Shown here piece by piece: positions 37,458-46,766 of a DNA stretch of 64,000 bases (its first letter is position 1; the number at the start of each line of letters is the position of its first letter). The stretch is from Vibrio owensii CAIM 1854 = LMG 25443. GTDB taxonomy: Bacteria; Pseudomonadota; Gammaproteobacteria; Enterobacterales; Vibrionaceae. A program made the position numbers and the translations under genes. The notes below the pieces were generated by a model that was not told the origin of the DNA, did no database searches, and was given only the letters and a program-made list of their open reading frames with translations. The stretch lies in contig NZ_JPRD01000023.1 of NCBI RefSeq assembly GCF_000817815.1, positions 1 to 64,000 on the forward strand, read 5' to 3'.

Positions 37458-37538
37458 CGTCTTATCTTTATCTGGTTTGGTTGTGTTCAGATTAAAAGGC
37501 GATGCGGAATCGAGATATATCCCTAAAGGGACAGTTTG

Positions 37539-38360
37539 TTATCTTGATTGAGTGATCAGGTGGTTGAGAAACAACTGAAAGAACTCGCTTAACGACGCGA
37601 CATTTAACTGTGCGTAGATGCGTTTGCGGTGGTTCTTAACGGTGCCTTCTGCAACATCGAGCTGCGTTGCAATCTCTTTGCTGTCATAGCCTTGCGCGAT
37701 CAGTGCCGCGATTTCTTGTTCTCGTTTAGTAAGGACGGTTTGACCAAACGATGCCAATGCGGATTCAATCGCGGCACGCATTTGTCCTGAATAAACGTTA
37801 GGGCTGAATACTGGCTCGGCGAGTGTAAACTCGGTTTGTTTCCAGTGCTGTTGGCACAAAGACTGGATAATGGCGAAGTAAGATTTAAGCTTGGTGACTT
37901 GAGGCTTGGTGAAGCGCTTATCGTCCTGCATAAACCCAAAGTAGAGCATCACCCAACGTGTCGGCTCGATTTCAATCAGCATGCTGAGTTCATCCTTCCA
38001 ACCCGTTTGATGGTAAAACTGCTCACAGTAGGCTTGGTAATCGAGATCGTTACGCGTGACGTCTTTGCCTACGACATCTTTGAGCGTAAAGATGCCTTGC
38101 TCTTTGTTAGCGTTAAGCTTCTGGTAAAACGGGTCGTTTTGAAAAGAGGTGGTGAGGTAACGCTGAAACAAAAGCTCGCGCTCATTCTCAATCGAATCAT
38201 ACAGATAGATAGGGTGTTTGCCTTCGCGGTAGCCGAGGATCACCGCGCAATCAAAACTCAATAACGAAGCAATAACGCGCATCAGTTTAGGCGTAAAGCT
38301 TGGTGAGTTAAGGGCAGAAATTGTCTCTGCAAGTTGAGTGTTGAATGCGTCGTTCGGCAT
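37539..38360 (-). CDS. LuxR-family helix-turn-helix regulator
   Basis: A 273-residue regulator. The C-terminal LuxR helix-turn-helix (about 205-265) is VLTKREQEIAALIAQGYDSKEIA followed by LDVAEGTVKNHRKRIYAQLN. The N-terminal 190 residues form an alpha/beta sensor-like region that I do not recognise; there is no receiver signature. The start MPNDAFNTQ at 38360 lacks a clear ribosome binding site. The frame stays open to 38456, and that longer form would add a hydrophobic N-terminus, so the start is uncertain. Divergent in no direction from an obvious target; its effector is unknown. Confidence 0.8.
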   Translation of the reverse strand: MPNDAFNTQLAETISALNSPSFTPKLMRVIASLLSFDCAVILGYREGKHPIYLYDSIENERELLFQRYLTTSFQNDPFYQKLNANKEQGIFTLKDVVGKDVTRNDLDYQAYCEQFYHQTGWKDELSMLIEIEPTRWVMLYFGFMQDDKRFTKPQVTKLKSYFAIIQSLCQQHWKQTEFTLAEPVFSPNVYSGQMRAAIESALASFGQTVLTKREQEIAALIAQGYDSKEIATQLDVAEGTVKNHRKRIYAQLNVASLSEFFQLFLNHLITQSR

Positions 38361-38477
38361 GGGGATTCGGGAGTTCGATAAAGGTTGAGATAAGCATAAC
38401 GCAACAGACAGTGATCCCAAAGTGATCAAAAAGGGGAGCGTTGTGCCCCCCATCAATAAATCATTGTCACTAAGCGG

Positions 38478-39257
38478 TTACTGCGAATCGGTCAGCTCTT
38501 TATTCACCCAGTATTTCGAGCCAGAAACGTTCGCATCAACCAACAAGCCAGTGGTGTTTAGCTGATACACCGCCACGCCGCTGTTGAATTGCGCTGTCAT
38601 CTCTTCGCCATCCTCACCAGCAACTAAAGAGGCTTCGCTCGATGCTTCCCAGCCTTCTTCGACAAAGGTGTTGAAGTCTTTTTCTTCCTCAAACAGCACG
38701 ACTTGTTGGTAGAACTTACCGCCAACACCAAGGGCAACACCCGCGCCAAACATGTTCATGTAAGTGCGCTTATCCGTTGACTTGTTGACTGCAACACCAG
38801 AGCCGGAGTTGGTGTGGAACATCAGCGACAGTTTGCGTGAATCAAACACCGCATAGCCGTAAGCGTTGTCGTAAAGATCTTTTGCTTCTGGTTTCTCATT
38901 GAAGAGTTTTAGCAGGGTGCTATCCGCCATTAAATCGATCGCTTGGCGTGCTTCTTCAGGTGTATCGCCTTCCATCAATTCATCGATTTTCTTATCGGCA
39001 TCGTCGATCCACTTTTTACTGGTCTCAATGCTGGCATCAGTCCATTCACCCGCAGTGTTGATCGCATCTTCAGACCAGTTAGTGAAATCTTGCCAAGCTT
39101 GTTTTGAGAACGCCTTGGTGTCATCCCAAGTGTCTTTTGCAGTATCAGAGACGGCGTCACCAAGGTCTGAGAGACTGTTAGAAATGTCGTCCCAATCTGC
39201 GTAAGCCGGAGAGGCGAGTAGCGTTAAAGCGGTAACAAGTGCAAGTGGCTTTTTCAT
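38478..39257 (-). CDS. Exported SYLF (Ysc84) lipid-binding domain protein
   Basis: A 259-residue protein with a signal peptide (MKKPLALVTALTLLASPAYA), a 100-residue acidic, Trp-rich helical region with repeats (DTWDDTKAFSK, AWQDFTNWSED, NTAGEWTDASIE, KKWIDDADKK), and a C-terminal SYLF/Ysc84 domain (about 125-255: YGYAVFDSRKLSLMF and FGAGVALGVGGKFYQQVVLF). SYLF domains bind phosphoinositides in eukaryotes; the bacterial forms are periplasmic or outer-membrane-associated and poorly studied. Confidence 0.87.
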   Translation of the reverse strand: MKKPLALVTALTLLASPAYADWDDISNSLSDLGDAVSDTAKDTWDDTKAFSKQAWQDFTNWSEDAINTAGEWTDASIETSKKWIDDADKKIDELMEGDTPEEARQAIDLMADSTLLKLFNEKPEAKDLYDNAYGYAVFDSRKLSLMFHTNSGSGVAVNKSTDKRTYMNMFGAGVALGVGGKFYQQVVLFEEEKDFNTFVEEGWEASSEASLVAGEDGEEMTAQFNSGVAVYQLNTTGLLVDANVSGSKYWVNKELTDSQ

Positions 39258-39374
39258 AGGTCCATTCTTTTATGAAATCAGATTCTTTCATTCTAGGTGA
39301 AAAATCTCAGAGGGAAAATTAGCACGCCGTTTAGGTTGGGATTACCGTCACGAACTCACAGAGCTTGACATGAT

Positions 39375-39408
39375 AGAAAAAGCCCTCAAACCGAGGCTTG
39401 AGGGCTTT
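39375..39408 (-). terminator. Terminator of ppsA
   Basis: AAAGCCCTCAA / TTGAGGGCTTT is a perfect 11-base stem with an 8-base loop; on the minus strand it runs into GCTTTTTC. Confidence 0.9.
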
Positions 39409-39433
39409 GCATTACGAGTTGGGAAGGAGCGTA

Positions 39434-41803
39434 TTACTTGCTCACTTTACCTAGCTTCAACCAAGTATCGATAACCGTATCTGGGTTCAATGACACAGAG
39501 CTGATGCCTTGTTCCATCAACCATTCCGCTAGGTCATCGTGGTCTGATGGGCCTTGGCCACAGATACCGACGTATTTGCCTGCTTTGGTTGCCGCATCGA
39601 TGGCCATTTGCAGCATGGCTTTCACTGCTGGGTTGCGTTCATCGAATAGGTGAGCAACGTCGCCAGAGTCACGGTCAAGACCAAGCGTAAGCTGTGTCAT
39701 GTCGTTTGAACCGATAGAGAAACCATCGAAGTACTTTAAGAACTCTTCAGCAAGTACAGCGTTTGACGGTAGCTCACACATCATGATGACTTTCAAACCT
39801 TGGTCGCCGCGGCGTAGGTCGAACTTAGCCAGTAGGTCGATAACCGATGCCGCTTCGCTCGGTGTACGAACGAATGGGATCATGATTTCAACGTTCTTCA
39901 GACCCATCTCGTTACGAACGCGTTTGATTGCTTGAGTTTCTAGCTCGAAACAGTCTTCAAACACTGGAGAAATGTAGCGAGACGCACCACGGAAGCCCAG
40001 CATTGGGTTCTCTTCATGTGGTTCGTAACCTTTACCGCCGACCAAGTTGCTGTACTCGTTCGATTTGAAATCAGACATACGAACGATCACGCGTTTTGGC
40101 CAGAATGCAGATGCGATAGTCGCAATGCCTTCGGTTAGCTTGCTAACGTAGAAATCGATTGGATCTTTGTAGCCACGGATACGCTCAGTGATTTCAGCTT
40201 TTAGCTCATCGCTTTGCGCATCAAAGTTCAGCAAGGCTTTCGGGTGAATACCAATCATCTTGTTGATGATGAATTCAAGACGCGCAAGACCCACACCTTC
40301 GTTTGGAATTTGAGCGAAGTCGAATGCACGGTCTGGGTTACCCACATTCATCATGACTTTGGTTGGAAGCAGCGGAAGCTCATCGACCGCAGAGCGTTTG
40401 ATTTCGAAATCCAGCTCGCCTTGGTAAACGTAGCCCGTTTCACCTTCTGCACAAGACACAGTCACGGTCTCGCCGTCCGTCAGTTTGCTGGTGGCATCAC
40501 CACAACCAACGATTGCAGGAATACCAAGCTCACGTGCTATGATCGCTGCGTGGCAAGTACGGCCGCCACGGTTAGTGACAATCGCAGAGGCTTTCTTCAT
40601 TACTGGTTCCCAATCTGGGTCAGTCATGTCTGTCACCAGCACATCACCATCTTGTACCAATGACATTTGGTCTAGAGAGTCGACTAAGCGCACTGGGCCT
40701 TTGCCGATACGTTGACCAATCGCACGACCTTCAACCAAAACATCTGCTTTGTTGCTTAGCTCGTAACGCTCAATCACGTTTTGCTCGCTTTGAGAACATA
40801 CTGTCTCTGGGCGTGCCTGTACGATGTAAAGTTTGCCGTCGATGCCATCTTTTGCCCACTCAATGTCCATAGGACGTTTGTAGTGCTTTTCGATGATCAT
40901 CGCCTGTTTTGCTAGCTCTTTGATCTCTTCATCATTCAGAGAGAATGCGTTGCGCTCTTCTACTGACGTGTCGATGATCTCAACTTGCTTACCGATCTCT
41001 TGACGGTCTGAGTAGATCATTTTGATCTGCTTAGAGCCAAAGGTCTTTTTAACAATTGGGTGTTGACCTGCTTCTAGCATTGGCTTGTGAACGTAGAATT
41101 CATCAGGGTTAACCGCACCCTGAACCACCATTTCACCCAAGCCCCAAGAAGAGGTGATGAATACGACTTGGTCGAAGCCTGATTCCGTATCTAGGGTGAA
41201 CATAACGCCAGAAGAGGCTTTGTCCGAGCGCACCATGCGTTGAATACCTGCCGATAGCGAAATGCCACGGTGGTTAAAGCCTTGGTGTACACGGTATGAA
41301 ATTGCACGGTCATTGAACAAAGAAGCGTAAACGTGCTTGGTCGCTTCTAATACAGCATCAATGCCTTTTACGTTTAGGAACGTCTCTTGCTGACCAGCAA
41401 ATGACGCGTCCGGTAGATCCTCTGCAGTTGCAGAAGAGCGAACGGCAACAGAAATCTCAGGATGATTGTCTGTCAGTTCTTTGTAGTTATCACGGATGTC
41501 TTGTTCAAGATCCGCAGGGAACGGGGCTTCTAATACCCATTGACGAATGGTGGCACCTGTCTTACGCAGGGCTTCTACATCCTCAACGTCCAGTTCATCA
41601 AGTAGTTGGTGAATACGCTCATCCAAACCTTCGTGGTCAAGGAATTGGTTAAACGCATACGAGGTTGTCGCAAAACCGTTTGGTACTGATACACCAACAT
41701 TGGCTAGGTTAGAAACCATTTCGCCAAGTGAAGCATTTTTACCGCCGACTTTGTCGACATCATCCATGGATAGTCCATTGAACCAGAGGGTGTTCTTTTG
41801 CAT
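39434..41803 (-). CDS. ppsA: Phosphoenolpyruvate synthase
   Basis: A 789-residue gluconeogenic enzyme converting pyruvate, ATP and water to PEP, AMP and phosphate. It has the PPDK/PEP-utiliser layout: N-terminal ATP-grasp ([37 protein letters not shown]), the phospho-His domain with [15 protein letters not shown], and the C-terminal PEP/pyruvate barrel with [15 protein letters not shown]. The start [10 protein letters not shown] at 41803 (GGAG 6 bases upstream) is chosen over in-frame upstream starts to 41920. It is divergent from ppsR, which encodes the bifunctional kinase/phosphorylase that controls it. Confidence 0.96.
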   Translation of the reverse strand: MQKNTLWFNGLSMDDVDKVGGKNASLGEMVSNLANVGVSVPNGFATTSYAFNQFLDHEGLDERIHQLLDELDVEDVEALRKTGATIRQWVLEAPFPADLEQDIRDNYKELTDNHPEISVAVRSSATAEDLPDASFAGQQETFLNVKGIDAVLEATKHVYASLFNDRAISYRVHQGFNHRGISLSAGIQRMVRSDKASSGVMFTLDTESGFDQVVFITSSWGLGEMVVQGAVNPDEFYVHKPMLEAGQHPIVKKTFGSKQIKMIYSDRQEIGKQVEIIDTSVEERNAFSLNDEEIKELAKQAMIIEKHYKRPMDIEWAKDGIDGKLYIVQARPETVCSQSEQNVIERYELSNKADVLVEGRAIGQRIGKGPVRLVDSLDQMSLVQDGDVLVTDMTDPDWEPVMKKASAIVTNRGGRTCHAAIIARELGIPAIVGCGDATSKLTDGETVTVSCAEGETGYVYQGELDFEIKRSAVDELPLLPTKVMMNVGNPDRAFDFAQIPNEGVGLARLEFIINKMIGIHPKALLNFDAQSDELKAEITERIRGYKDPIDFYVSKLTEGIATIASAFWPKRVIVRMSDFKSNEYSNLVGGKGYEPHEENPMLGFRGASRYISPVFEDCFELETQAIKRVRNEMGLKNVEIMIPFVRTPSEAASVIDLLAKFDLRRGDQGLKVIMMCELPSNAVLAEEFLKYFDGFSIGSNDMTQLTLGLDRDSGDVAHLFDERNPAVKAMLQMAIDAATKAGKYVGICGQGPSDHDDLAEWLMEQGISSVSLNPDTVIDTWLKLGKVSK

Positions 41804-42152
41804 GTCTTTCTCCAGAAACATTGCAGCTTTGTAGGGATTTATACCAACCTCGAGCAGCGGTTGAGCATCCTTGCAGGTCAATGTCATTGAAGACGCAGTA
41901 TCGAGCTGACAAGCAGCCATTGTAGGTAAGGGGCGTTAACTACAACTTCCCAACTGGGGCTTAAACGAATTTTCCGACGCAAACATAGTTCAACACTTAT
42001 CGTGGTTGATATGAAAGGCAAACGATTACGTCTTGGCTTAAAAAAACTCCGAAGAATTTTCAAAGCTGTGGGGCACGCAATTGCAAGCCAAACTCATTTA
42101 TTAATATTATGTAAACCATCCTACTCAAATGAATTTTAAAAATTAAACTAAA
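41804..42152. other. Divergent ppsA/ppsR promoter region
   Basis: This 349-base stretch must hold promoters for both genes. CGTAATCGTTTGCC (reverse strand near 42018-42031) partly resembles a Cra site, the regulator of ppsA in E. coli, but the match is too loose to call. No small ORF with a ribosome binding site was found. Confidence 0.45.
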
Positions 42153-42989
42153 ATGCAAATAAATAGCCAAAGTCGTGATGTATTCTATGTTTCTGACGGA
42201 ACGGCCATAACATGTGAGACGTTAGGGCATGTTGTTCTGGGTCAGTTTTCCTTCATTCCTAATGAAAAAACCTTTCCTTTTGTCGAAAGTGAAGACAAAG
42301 TCGCCGATGTCATCAAAGAAATCGAGATTTCCTACCAGCGTGATGGGATTAAGCCTTTGGTTTTCTTCTCGATTGTTGTGCCAGAAATTCGTGAAATGCT
42401 GCTAAAAGCCCCTGCTCATAGCTATGACGTGCTAGAAAGCATTGTGCAGAAGGTGCAAGACGACATTCAAATGGAACCACAACCGAAGATGCAGCGCTCA
42501 CGTAGCGTAAGCAAAGATTCGGATACCTATTTCGACCGTATCGCTGCGATTGAATACACCTTGGCTCACGATGACGGCATCACACTTAAAGGCTTGGATG
42601 AGGCCGATATTATCCTTCTTGGTGTTTCTCGCAGTGGCAAAACCCCAACCAGTCTGTACATGGCGATGCAATTTGGTTTACGTGTCGTGAACTACCCGTT
42701 TATCGCCGAAGACGTCAAGATGATGCGTTTATTGCCGGAGTTTGAAATCCATCGCCATAAACTGTTTGGTTTAACCATCAACCCAGAACGGTTGAATGAA
42801 ATCCGCGAGAATCGCTTGTCAGGCAGCGAATACGCCAGCACTGAGCAATGTAAGTTGGAGCTTGATACGGTAGAAGCACTGTTTAGAAGAGAAGCTATTC
42901 CTTACATCAACACGTCATCGCTGTCGGTAGAAGAGATCACTACCCGCATTCTTGAAAGAGCAGGGATGAAGCGTCGCTTGTTTGGCTAA
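42153..42989 (+). CDS. ppsR: PEP synthase regulatory protein (bifunctional kinase/pyrophosphorylase)
   Basis: A 278-residue DUF299 protein that phosphorylates PEP synthase on a Thr with ADP and reverses this with phosphate. The family P-loop [15 protein letters not shown] is near residues 156-170, followed by NYPFIAEDV and the [18 protein letters not shown] segment. It is divergent from its target ppsA, the usual arrangement in gammaproteobacteria, and ends in a strong hairpin. Confidence 0.95.
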   Translation: MQINSQSRDVFYVSDGTAITCETLGHVVLGQFSFIPNEKTFPFVESEDKVADVIKEIEISYQRDGIKPLVFFSIVVPEIREMLLKAPAHSYDVLESIVQKVQDDIQMEPQPKMQRSRSVSKDSDTYFDRIAAIEYTLAHDDGITLKGLDEADIILLGVSRSGKTPTSLYMAMQFGLRVVNYPFIAEDVKMMRLLPEFEIHRHKLFGLTINPERLNEIRENRLSGSEYASTEQCKLELDTVEALFRREAIPYINTSSLSVEEITTRILERAGMKRRLFG

Positions 42990-43028
42990 GTTGCCCTTGT
43001 TTGCCTAAGTTACCAACGATAAATTACA

Positions 43029-43058
43029 AAAGAGGAGGCATCTGCGCCTCCTCTTTTT
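43029..43058. terminator. Bidirectional terminator between ppsR and ansB
   Basis: AAAGAGGAGGC / GCCTCCTCTTT is a perfect 11-base stem with a short loop and T runs on both strands, between convergent genes. Confidence 0.92.
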
Positions 43059-43105
43059 AATTAGCGGCTAGCTTTAACTCATCGAAAAGTTCGTGAACTG
43101 TTCGA

Positions 43106-44170
43106 TTAGTAATGTTGGAACATCTTCTGAATGTCTTGGTAATTTTTGGTCTGTGTTAGCGATAGCATCAACAAAATACGAGCTTTCTGTGGGTTCAACG
43201 TACCAGATGCCACGAAACCGTATTTATCGTCGTCAATTTCAGCATCTAGGGTAGTAGAGCCGGTTGGCGTGCGAGAGCTGCGAACAACCATGATGCCATC
43301 TTTACTCGCTTTTTCTAACTCCTCAAATACGGTGTGGTACAAGTTACCATTGCCGACACCCGCACTGACGATGCCATCAAATTTCGCATCGACGAACGCT
43401 TTAACCGGTAAGCTCGACGCGTTGGCATAGTTATAAACGATACCGACTTGTGGCAACTTATCGAGCTTGGATACGTCGAAGGTTGTTTCAGTGGTGTGCT
43501 TACGTTCTGGGCTACGTTGGTACTTCGCATCGCTATTGTGAATGTAACCGAGCGGGCCAAAGTTCGGTGATTGGAAGGTGCTGACTGAGGTTGTGTTAGT
43601 TTTCGTTACGTCACGCGCATCAAAGATGGTGTCATTCATCGCAACCAAAACCCCTCGACCTTGAGAATCTTCATCCGTTGCGGTCACCACTGCGTTGTAG
43701 AGGTTAACTGGGCCGTCTGCACTCATTGCAGTAGAAGGACGCATTGCACCTACGATGACAACAGGCTTGTCACTCTTCACTGTTAAATCAAGGAAGTAGG
43801 CGGTCTCTTCGAGCGTGTCGGTACCGTGAGTAATCACAATGCCGTCAACATCATCTTGAGCGAGTAATTCGTTTACGCGTTTGGCTAACGTCAACCAGAC
43901 TTCATCGTTCATGTCTTGAGAGCCGATGCTGACCACTTGCTCGCCAGAAATGTCGGCAATCTTAGTCATGCTAGGAACTGCATTGATCAGCGAATCCACT
44001 CCGACTTTACCTGCGGTGTAATTGGATTCCGTTGCTGATTGACCAGCGCCAGCGATAGTACCACCGGTTGCTAAGATCTTAATGTTTGGTAGGTCGGCAT
44101 TGGCGAAGGACAAAGAACTCATGCACAAACCGAGCGTGATCGTACTTAGGCGGAGAAACTTTTTAGTCAT
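43106..44170 (-). CDS. ansB: Periplasmic L-asparaginase (type II)
   Basis: A 354-residue exported amidohydrolase converting asparagine to aspartate and ammonia. The signal peptide MTKKFLRLSTITLGLCMSSLSFA precedes the mature start. The two catalytic Thr motifs are ATGGTIAG (first) and HGTDTLEETAYFL (second), with the Lys in GAMRPSTAMSADGP. The start at 44170 is chosen over an upstream in-frame GTG, because AGGTG lies 6 bases before it. High-affinity enzymes of this type are typically induced in anaerobiosis; no FNR or CRP site was found here. Confidence 0.95.
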   Translation of the reverse strand: MTKKFLRLSTITLGLCMSSLSFANADLPNIKILATGGTIAGAGQSATESNYTAGKVGVDSLINAVPSMTKIADISGEQVVSIGSQDMNDEVWLTLAKRVNELLAQDDVDGIVITHGTDTLEETAYFLDLTVKSDKPVVIVGAMRPSTAMSADGPVNLYNAVVTATDEDSQGRGVLVAMNDTIFDARDVTKTNTTSVSTFQSPNFGPLGYIHNSDAKYQRSPERKHTTETTFDVSKLDKLPQVGIVYNYANASSLPVKAFVDAKFDGIVSAGVGNGNLYHTVFEELEKASKDGIMVVRSSRTPTGSTTLDAEIDDDKYGFVASGTLNPQKARILLMLSLTQTKNYQDIQKMFQHY

Positions 44171-44484
44171 AGGATTCACCTGTTTTTGGGTTAGATGTTG
44201 GGGGAAGCGATATCTATCCTAAAAACAGTGCGGTAGATTTTTTGAGCACAAGTTCACCAATTTGCAGATGAAAATCGTGATCAACTAATCAGTTAAAGAA
44301 CATTAAATCAAGCGTTTAACTTAATCGACGTGCTTCATTAACAAGTGAGATCTTTCGGCAGTGTGTTTAACAATTGGTTAATTGTAAATTACTGATTTGT
44401 AAGTAAGGCAACGTCTGATGAGGGTTTTAAGGTAAGACTTGGCTGAACATCCATCGCTCAGCCAAGCACCAGAGGACTTTAAAC
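44171..44484. other. Intergenic region between ansB and EAL gene
   Basis: This 314-base stretch should hold the ansB promoter. Apart from the hairpin at 44438-44466 I see no conserved site or ORF. Confidence 0.4.
44438..44466 (-). terminator. Hairpin after the EAL gene
   Basis: CTTGGCTGA / TCAGCCAAG is a perfect 9-base stem with an 11-base loop, 19 bases after the EAL stop. The U-tract on the minus strand is poor, so it may be a weak terminator. Confidence 0.5.
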
Positions 44485-46083
44485 TCAGTTTAGAGCGGGC
44501 GTGAGAGTTTGTAGCGTCGTTGCCTGTTTCGATTCCAAATATTCGAGAAAGTCAGGCTTCGGTATCGGCTTCGAGAAGTAGAAGCCTTGTATGTTGTAGA
44601 AACCGAGATCATGCAAAACATGTAATTGCGTTTGTTCTTCTACGCCTTCCACAATCACTGACATGTTCAGTGTTTGGGAAAGCGTGTGGATGGCTTCTAA
44701 CAAAGGTTGAATGGTTTGTCCGTTACCTAAGTTGGTGACGAACACACGGTCGATTTTAATGATGTCAAACGGATACTGGCTGATGAAGTCCAGCCCCGAA
44801 TAACCTGTGCCGAAGTCATCAACCGCAATACGAATGCCCAGAACGGCTAAGCGGTCGAGATGTTTACGAAGCACAGTAAGTTCGCCGCCACTAAAGATAG
44901 CCTCTTCGGTGATCTCAAACACCAAACGTTCGCTGATGAAGTAACGATACTTCAAACGAGACTCAACTTCTTCAATGAAATCCTCTCGTAAGATCAAAGA
45001 ACGACTGACATTCACGCTGATGTAACGATCATGGAACGTTACCTTATTCGAGGCGATCATATTGATGGCTTTATCTAAAACGAGATAAGTGATCTGGTCG
45101 ATCAAGCCAACTTTCTCTGCAAGAGGGATAAAGATACCTGGGGAAATAAAGCCTTGAACCGGATCGTTCCAGCGCACTAGGGATTCTCCACCAATCACAG
45201 ACCCATCTCGTTGATCCACAATTGGCTGATAGTGCACACTCAAATTTCGACTTTTGATCGCTTGTGTAAGAGAGAATTCCAAACTGTTCTTAGCAAACTT
45301 CTTCGAAGTGAAGAATAGGCGAACCACAAGCGCAAACGCCATCACTAGCAATCCTAACCAAAGCTTGCTCACCAGAAACTGCAGATAGAACGCAAAGCCA
45401 ATGCAAGAGTAAACCGTAAAAGGCAGCACATCTGAGGCGACTTCTTCCATGCGCAGAGGTTGTTTATCGCTCGGGCTCCTTACTGTTCTCCCAATGACAT
45501 CAATCCGATAGTCCATGTCCCCAAAGCGAAAGATGTCAGCAACGAGGGTCTCTAATGACTCCTTAGGAAAAACCACACTAATGCCTCTGCCTTCTTGTTT
45601 CGTGAAAAACAGAATCAGTGCTTGGTCCGGAGTTAATGCGCTTTTGGTGTAGGAGAGGGTGGCGTGTACATCGCTATCGCCAAGACGTTTTAAGATGGTT
45701 TTGTAAATAAAAAAAGATGGGCTGCGTTCGCTACTGGTACACAACACTTGACCATCGCTGTCGAACGTCGCGATATCTTTAGCCATTCCCAAGCTGAAGA
45801 TACTCGCTCTCAGGTCATGTATCAAATCATTGCAGGCTTTTAGAAAAAATGCGTCATCAAGCAAGTAGGTGAGATCATTCACATTGTCTCGAAACTCATT
45901 CTCGATAGACACCACCGCTTGTTCGGTGAGCTTTTTATGATGTTGGTTCGCAAGAGGGATGAAAGCCAACATGGTGAAAGTGAAAGAAAGAACACCGACC
46001 ACACCCAATTTGATGTTGTTTGTCCATCTTTTGGAGGCGTTTTTGAAGAATTTATTGGTCACAGATATCAGTAGCGCAAGCAA
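44485..46083 (-). CDS. Membrane c-di-GMP phosphodiesterase (CSS-motif plus EAL)
   Basis: A 532-residue protein with an N-terminal helix (about 25-45), a periplasmic CSS-type domain (Cys84 and CTSS at 115-118), a second membrane region (about 220-258), and a C-terminal EAL domain. The EAL signature is ESL (300-302), with Asn358, FEITEEA (390-395), DDFG (422-425), KIDRVF (443-448), EGVE (479-482) and QGFYFSKP, so the metal and substrate residues are intact and activity is expected. In CSS proteins, DsbA/DsbB-driven disulfide formation controls the enzyme. The start appears to be TTG with no good ribosome binding site; a GTG seven codons on is possible. Confidence 0.88.
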   Translation of the reverse strand: MLALLISVTNKFFKNASKRWTNNIKLGVVGVLSFTFTMLAFIPLANQHHKKLTEQAVVSIENEFRDNVNDLTYLLDDAFFLKACNDLIHDLRASIFSLGMAKDIATFDSDGQVLCTSSERSPSFFIYKTILKRLGDSDVHATLSYTKSALTPDQALILFFTKQEGRGISVVFPKESLETLVADIFRFGDMDYRIDVIGRTVRSPSDKQPLRMEEVASDVLPFTVYSCIGFAFYLQFLVSKLWLGLLVMAFALVVRLFFTSKKFAKNSLEFSLTQAIKSRNLSVHYQPIVDQRDGSVIGGESLVRWNDPVQGFISPGIFIPLAEKVGLIDQITYLVLDKAINMIASNKVTFHDRYISVNVSRSLILREDFIEEVESRLKYRYFISERLVFEITEEAIFSGGELTVLRKHLDRLAVLGIRIAVDDFGTGYSGLDFISQYPFDIIKIDRVFVTNLGNGQTIQPLLEAIHTLSQTLNMSVIVEGVEEQTQLHVLHDLGFYNIQGFYFSKPIPKPDFLEYLESKQATTLQTLTPALN

Positions 46084-46435
46084 GTAATGACATAAAACTA
46101 TATTAAGCGTCTCATATTTAGGAAATGTTCAGCGCAAACTGTGAAGATGATCTTATAAAATAACGATAAGTTACTATTTTAAAATAAAAAATGAGTCTTA
46201 CTATCACATAATTGTGATAAATAAGCGTTCAAAATTTATTCACCCTAAAGGGGTATGTAGAGTAAAGTTTGTCGGTAATCTAATTCTGCAAAAACTTGTT
46301 CAAAGTGTCGTTGAAACACGCATTTTCCACCCCTGCCTCTGACAATATCTTAACGAAGTGTTTCAAGACTTCGTTTAATTTATTTGTAGCAAACGATTTC
46401 GTTGTACGTGATGCAATAAACAAGAGGTTAGGGAT
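46084..46435. other. AT-rich intergenic region upstream of the EAL gene
   Basis: This 352-base stretch is noticeably AT-rich (46130-46260) and separates two divergent genes. A 70-codon minus-strand ORF (46280-46492) overlaps the small zinc-ribbon-like gene and has no good start, so I do not call it. Confidence 0.4.
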
Positions 46436-46651
46436 ATGATTGCGAAAACTTTCTCGATTGAAGTGACTTGCCCAAGTTGTGGTGAGCTTCATACTAAAAA
46501 ATCTAGAGATTGGTTTATCGATAAAAGTACGCCGTTTTTAACCGGTGAAGGTTACGACTTTTACTGCGGATGTGGGCAAGAAGTTGAGTTCTCTTTGCTG
46601 TCTCAGCAACACGGCTCTGTGGTGAGGCCGTTGGAAGAATTAGCGTTCTGA
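46436..46651 (+). CDS. Small zinc-ribbon-like protein
   Basis: A 71-residue protein with four Cys in two pairs, CPSCG (about 12-16) and CGCG (about 44-47), which looks like a short zinc-binding ribbon, plus an acidic C-terminus. AGAGG precedes the ATG. Function unknown. It stands between an EAL phosphodiesterase gene (divergent) and purA (convergent) and ends in a shared terminator. Confidence 0.65.
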   Translation: MIAKTFSIEVTCPSCGELHTKKSRDWFIDKSTPFLTGEGYDFYCGCGQEVEFSLLSQQHGSVVRPLEELAF

Positions 46652-46702
46652 CGCTCGTTAAAACATAGAACAGTACTTGTTTTAACAAAGTATAAAGTGC
46701 AT

Positions 46703-46742
46703 AAAAAAAGCGGCTTTACCCCGGAAAAGATAAAAGCCGCTT
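46703..46742. terminator. Bidirectional terminator between small Zn-ribbon gene and purA
   Basis: AAGCGGCTTT / AAAGCCGCTT perfect 10-base stem, with A7 on the left and a T run for the purA strand. Confidence 0.85.
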
Positions 46743-46766
46743 GCCAATAGACGTACTACTTAAGTC

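Noticed and set aside
41804..41920. N-terminal extension of ppsA by 39 codons
   Set aside because: The extension matches nothing in PEP synthases, while the internal ATG at 41803 matches the family start and has GGAG 6 bases upstream.
42018..42031. Cra-like sequence between ppsA and ppsR
   Set aside because: Only a loose match to the Cra consensus, too weak to report as a site although Cra control of ppsA is known in E. coli.
46280..46492. A 70-codon minus-strand ORF
   Set aside because: It overlaps the 71-residue zinc-ribbon-like gene, which has a better ribosome binding site and a motif-rich product.
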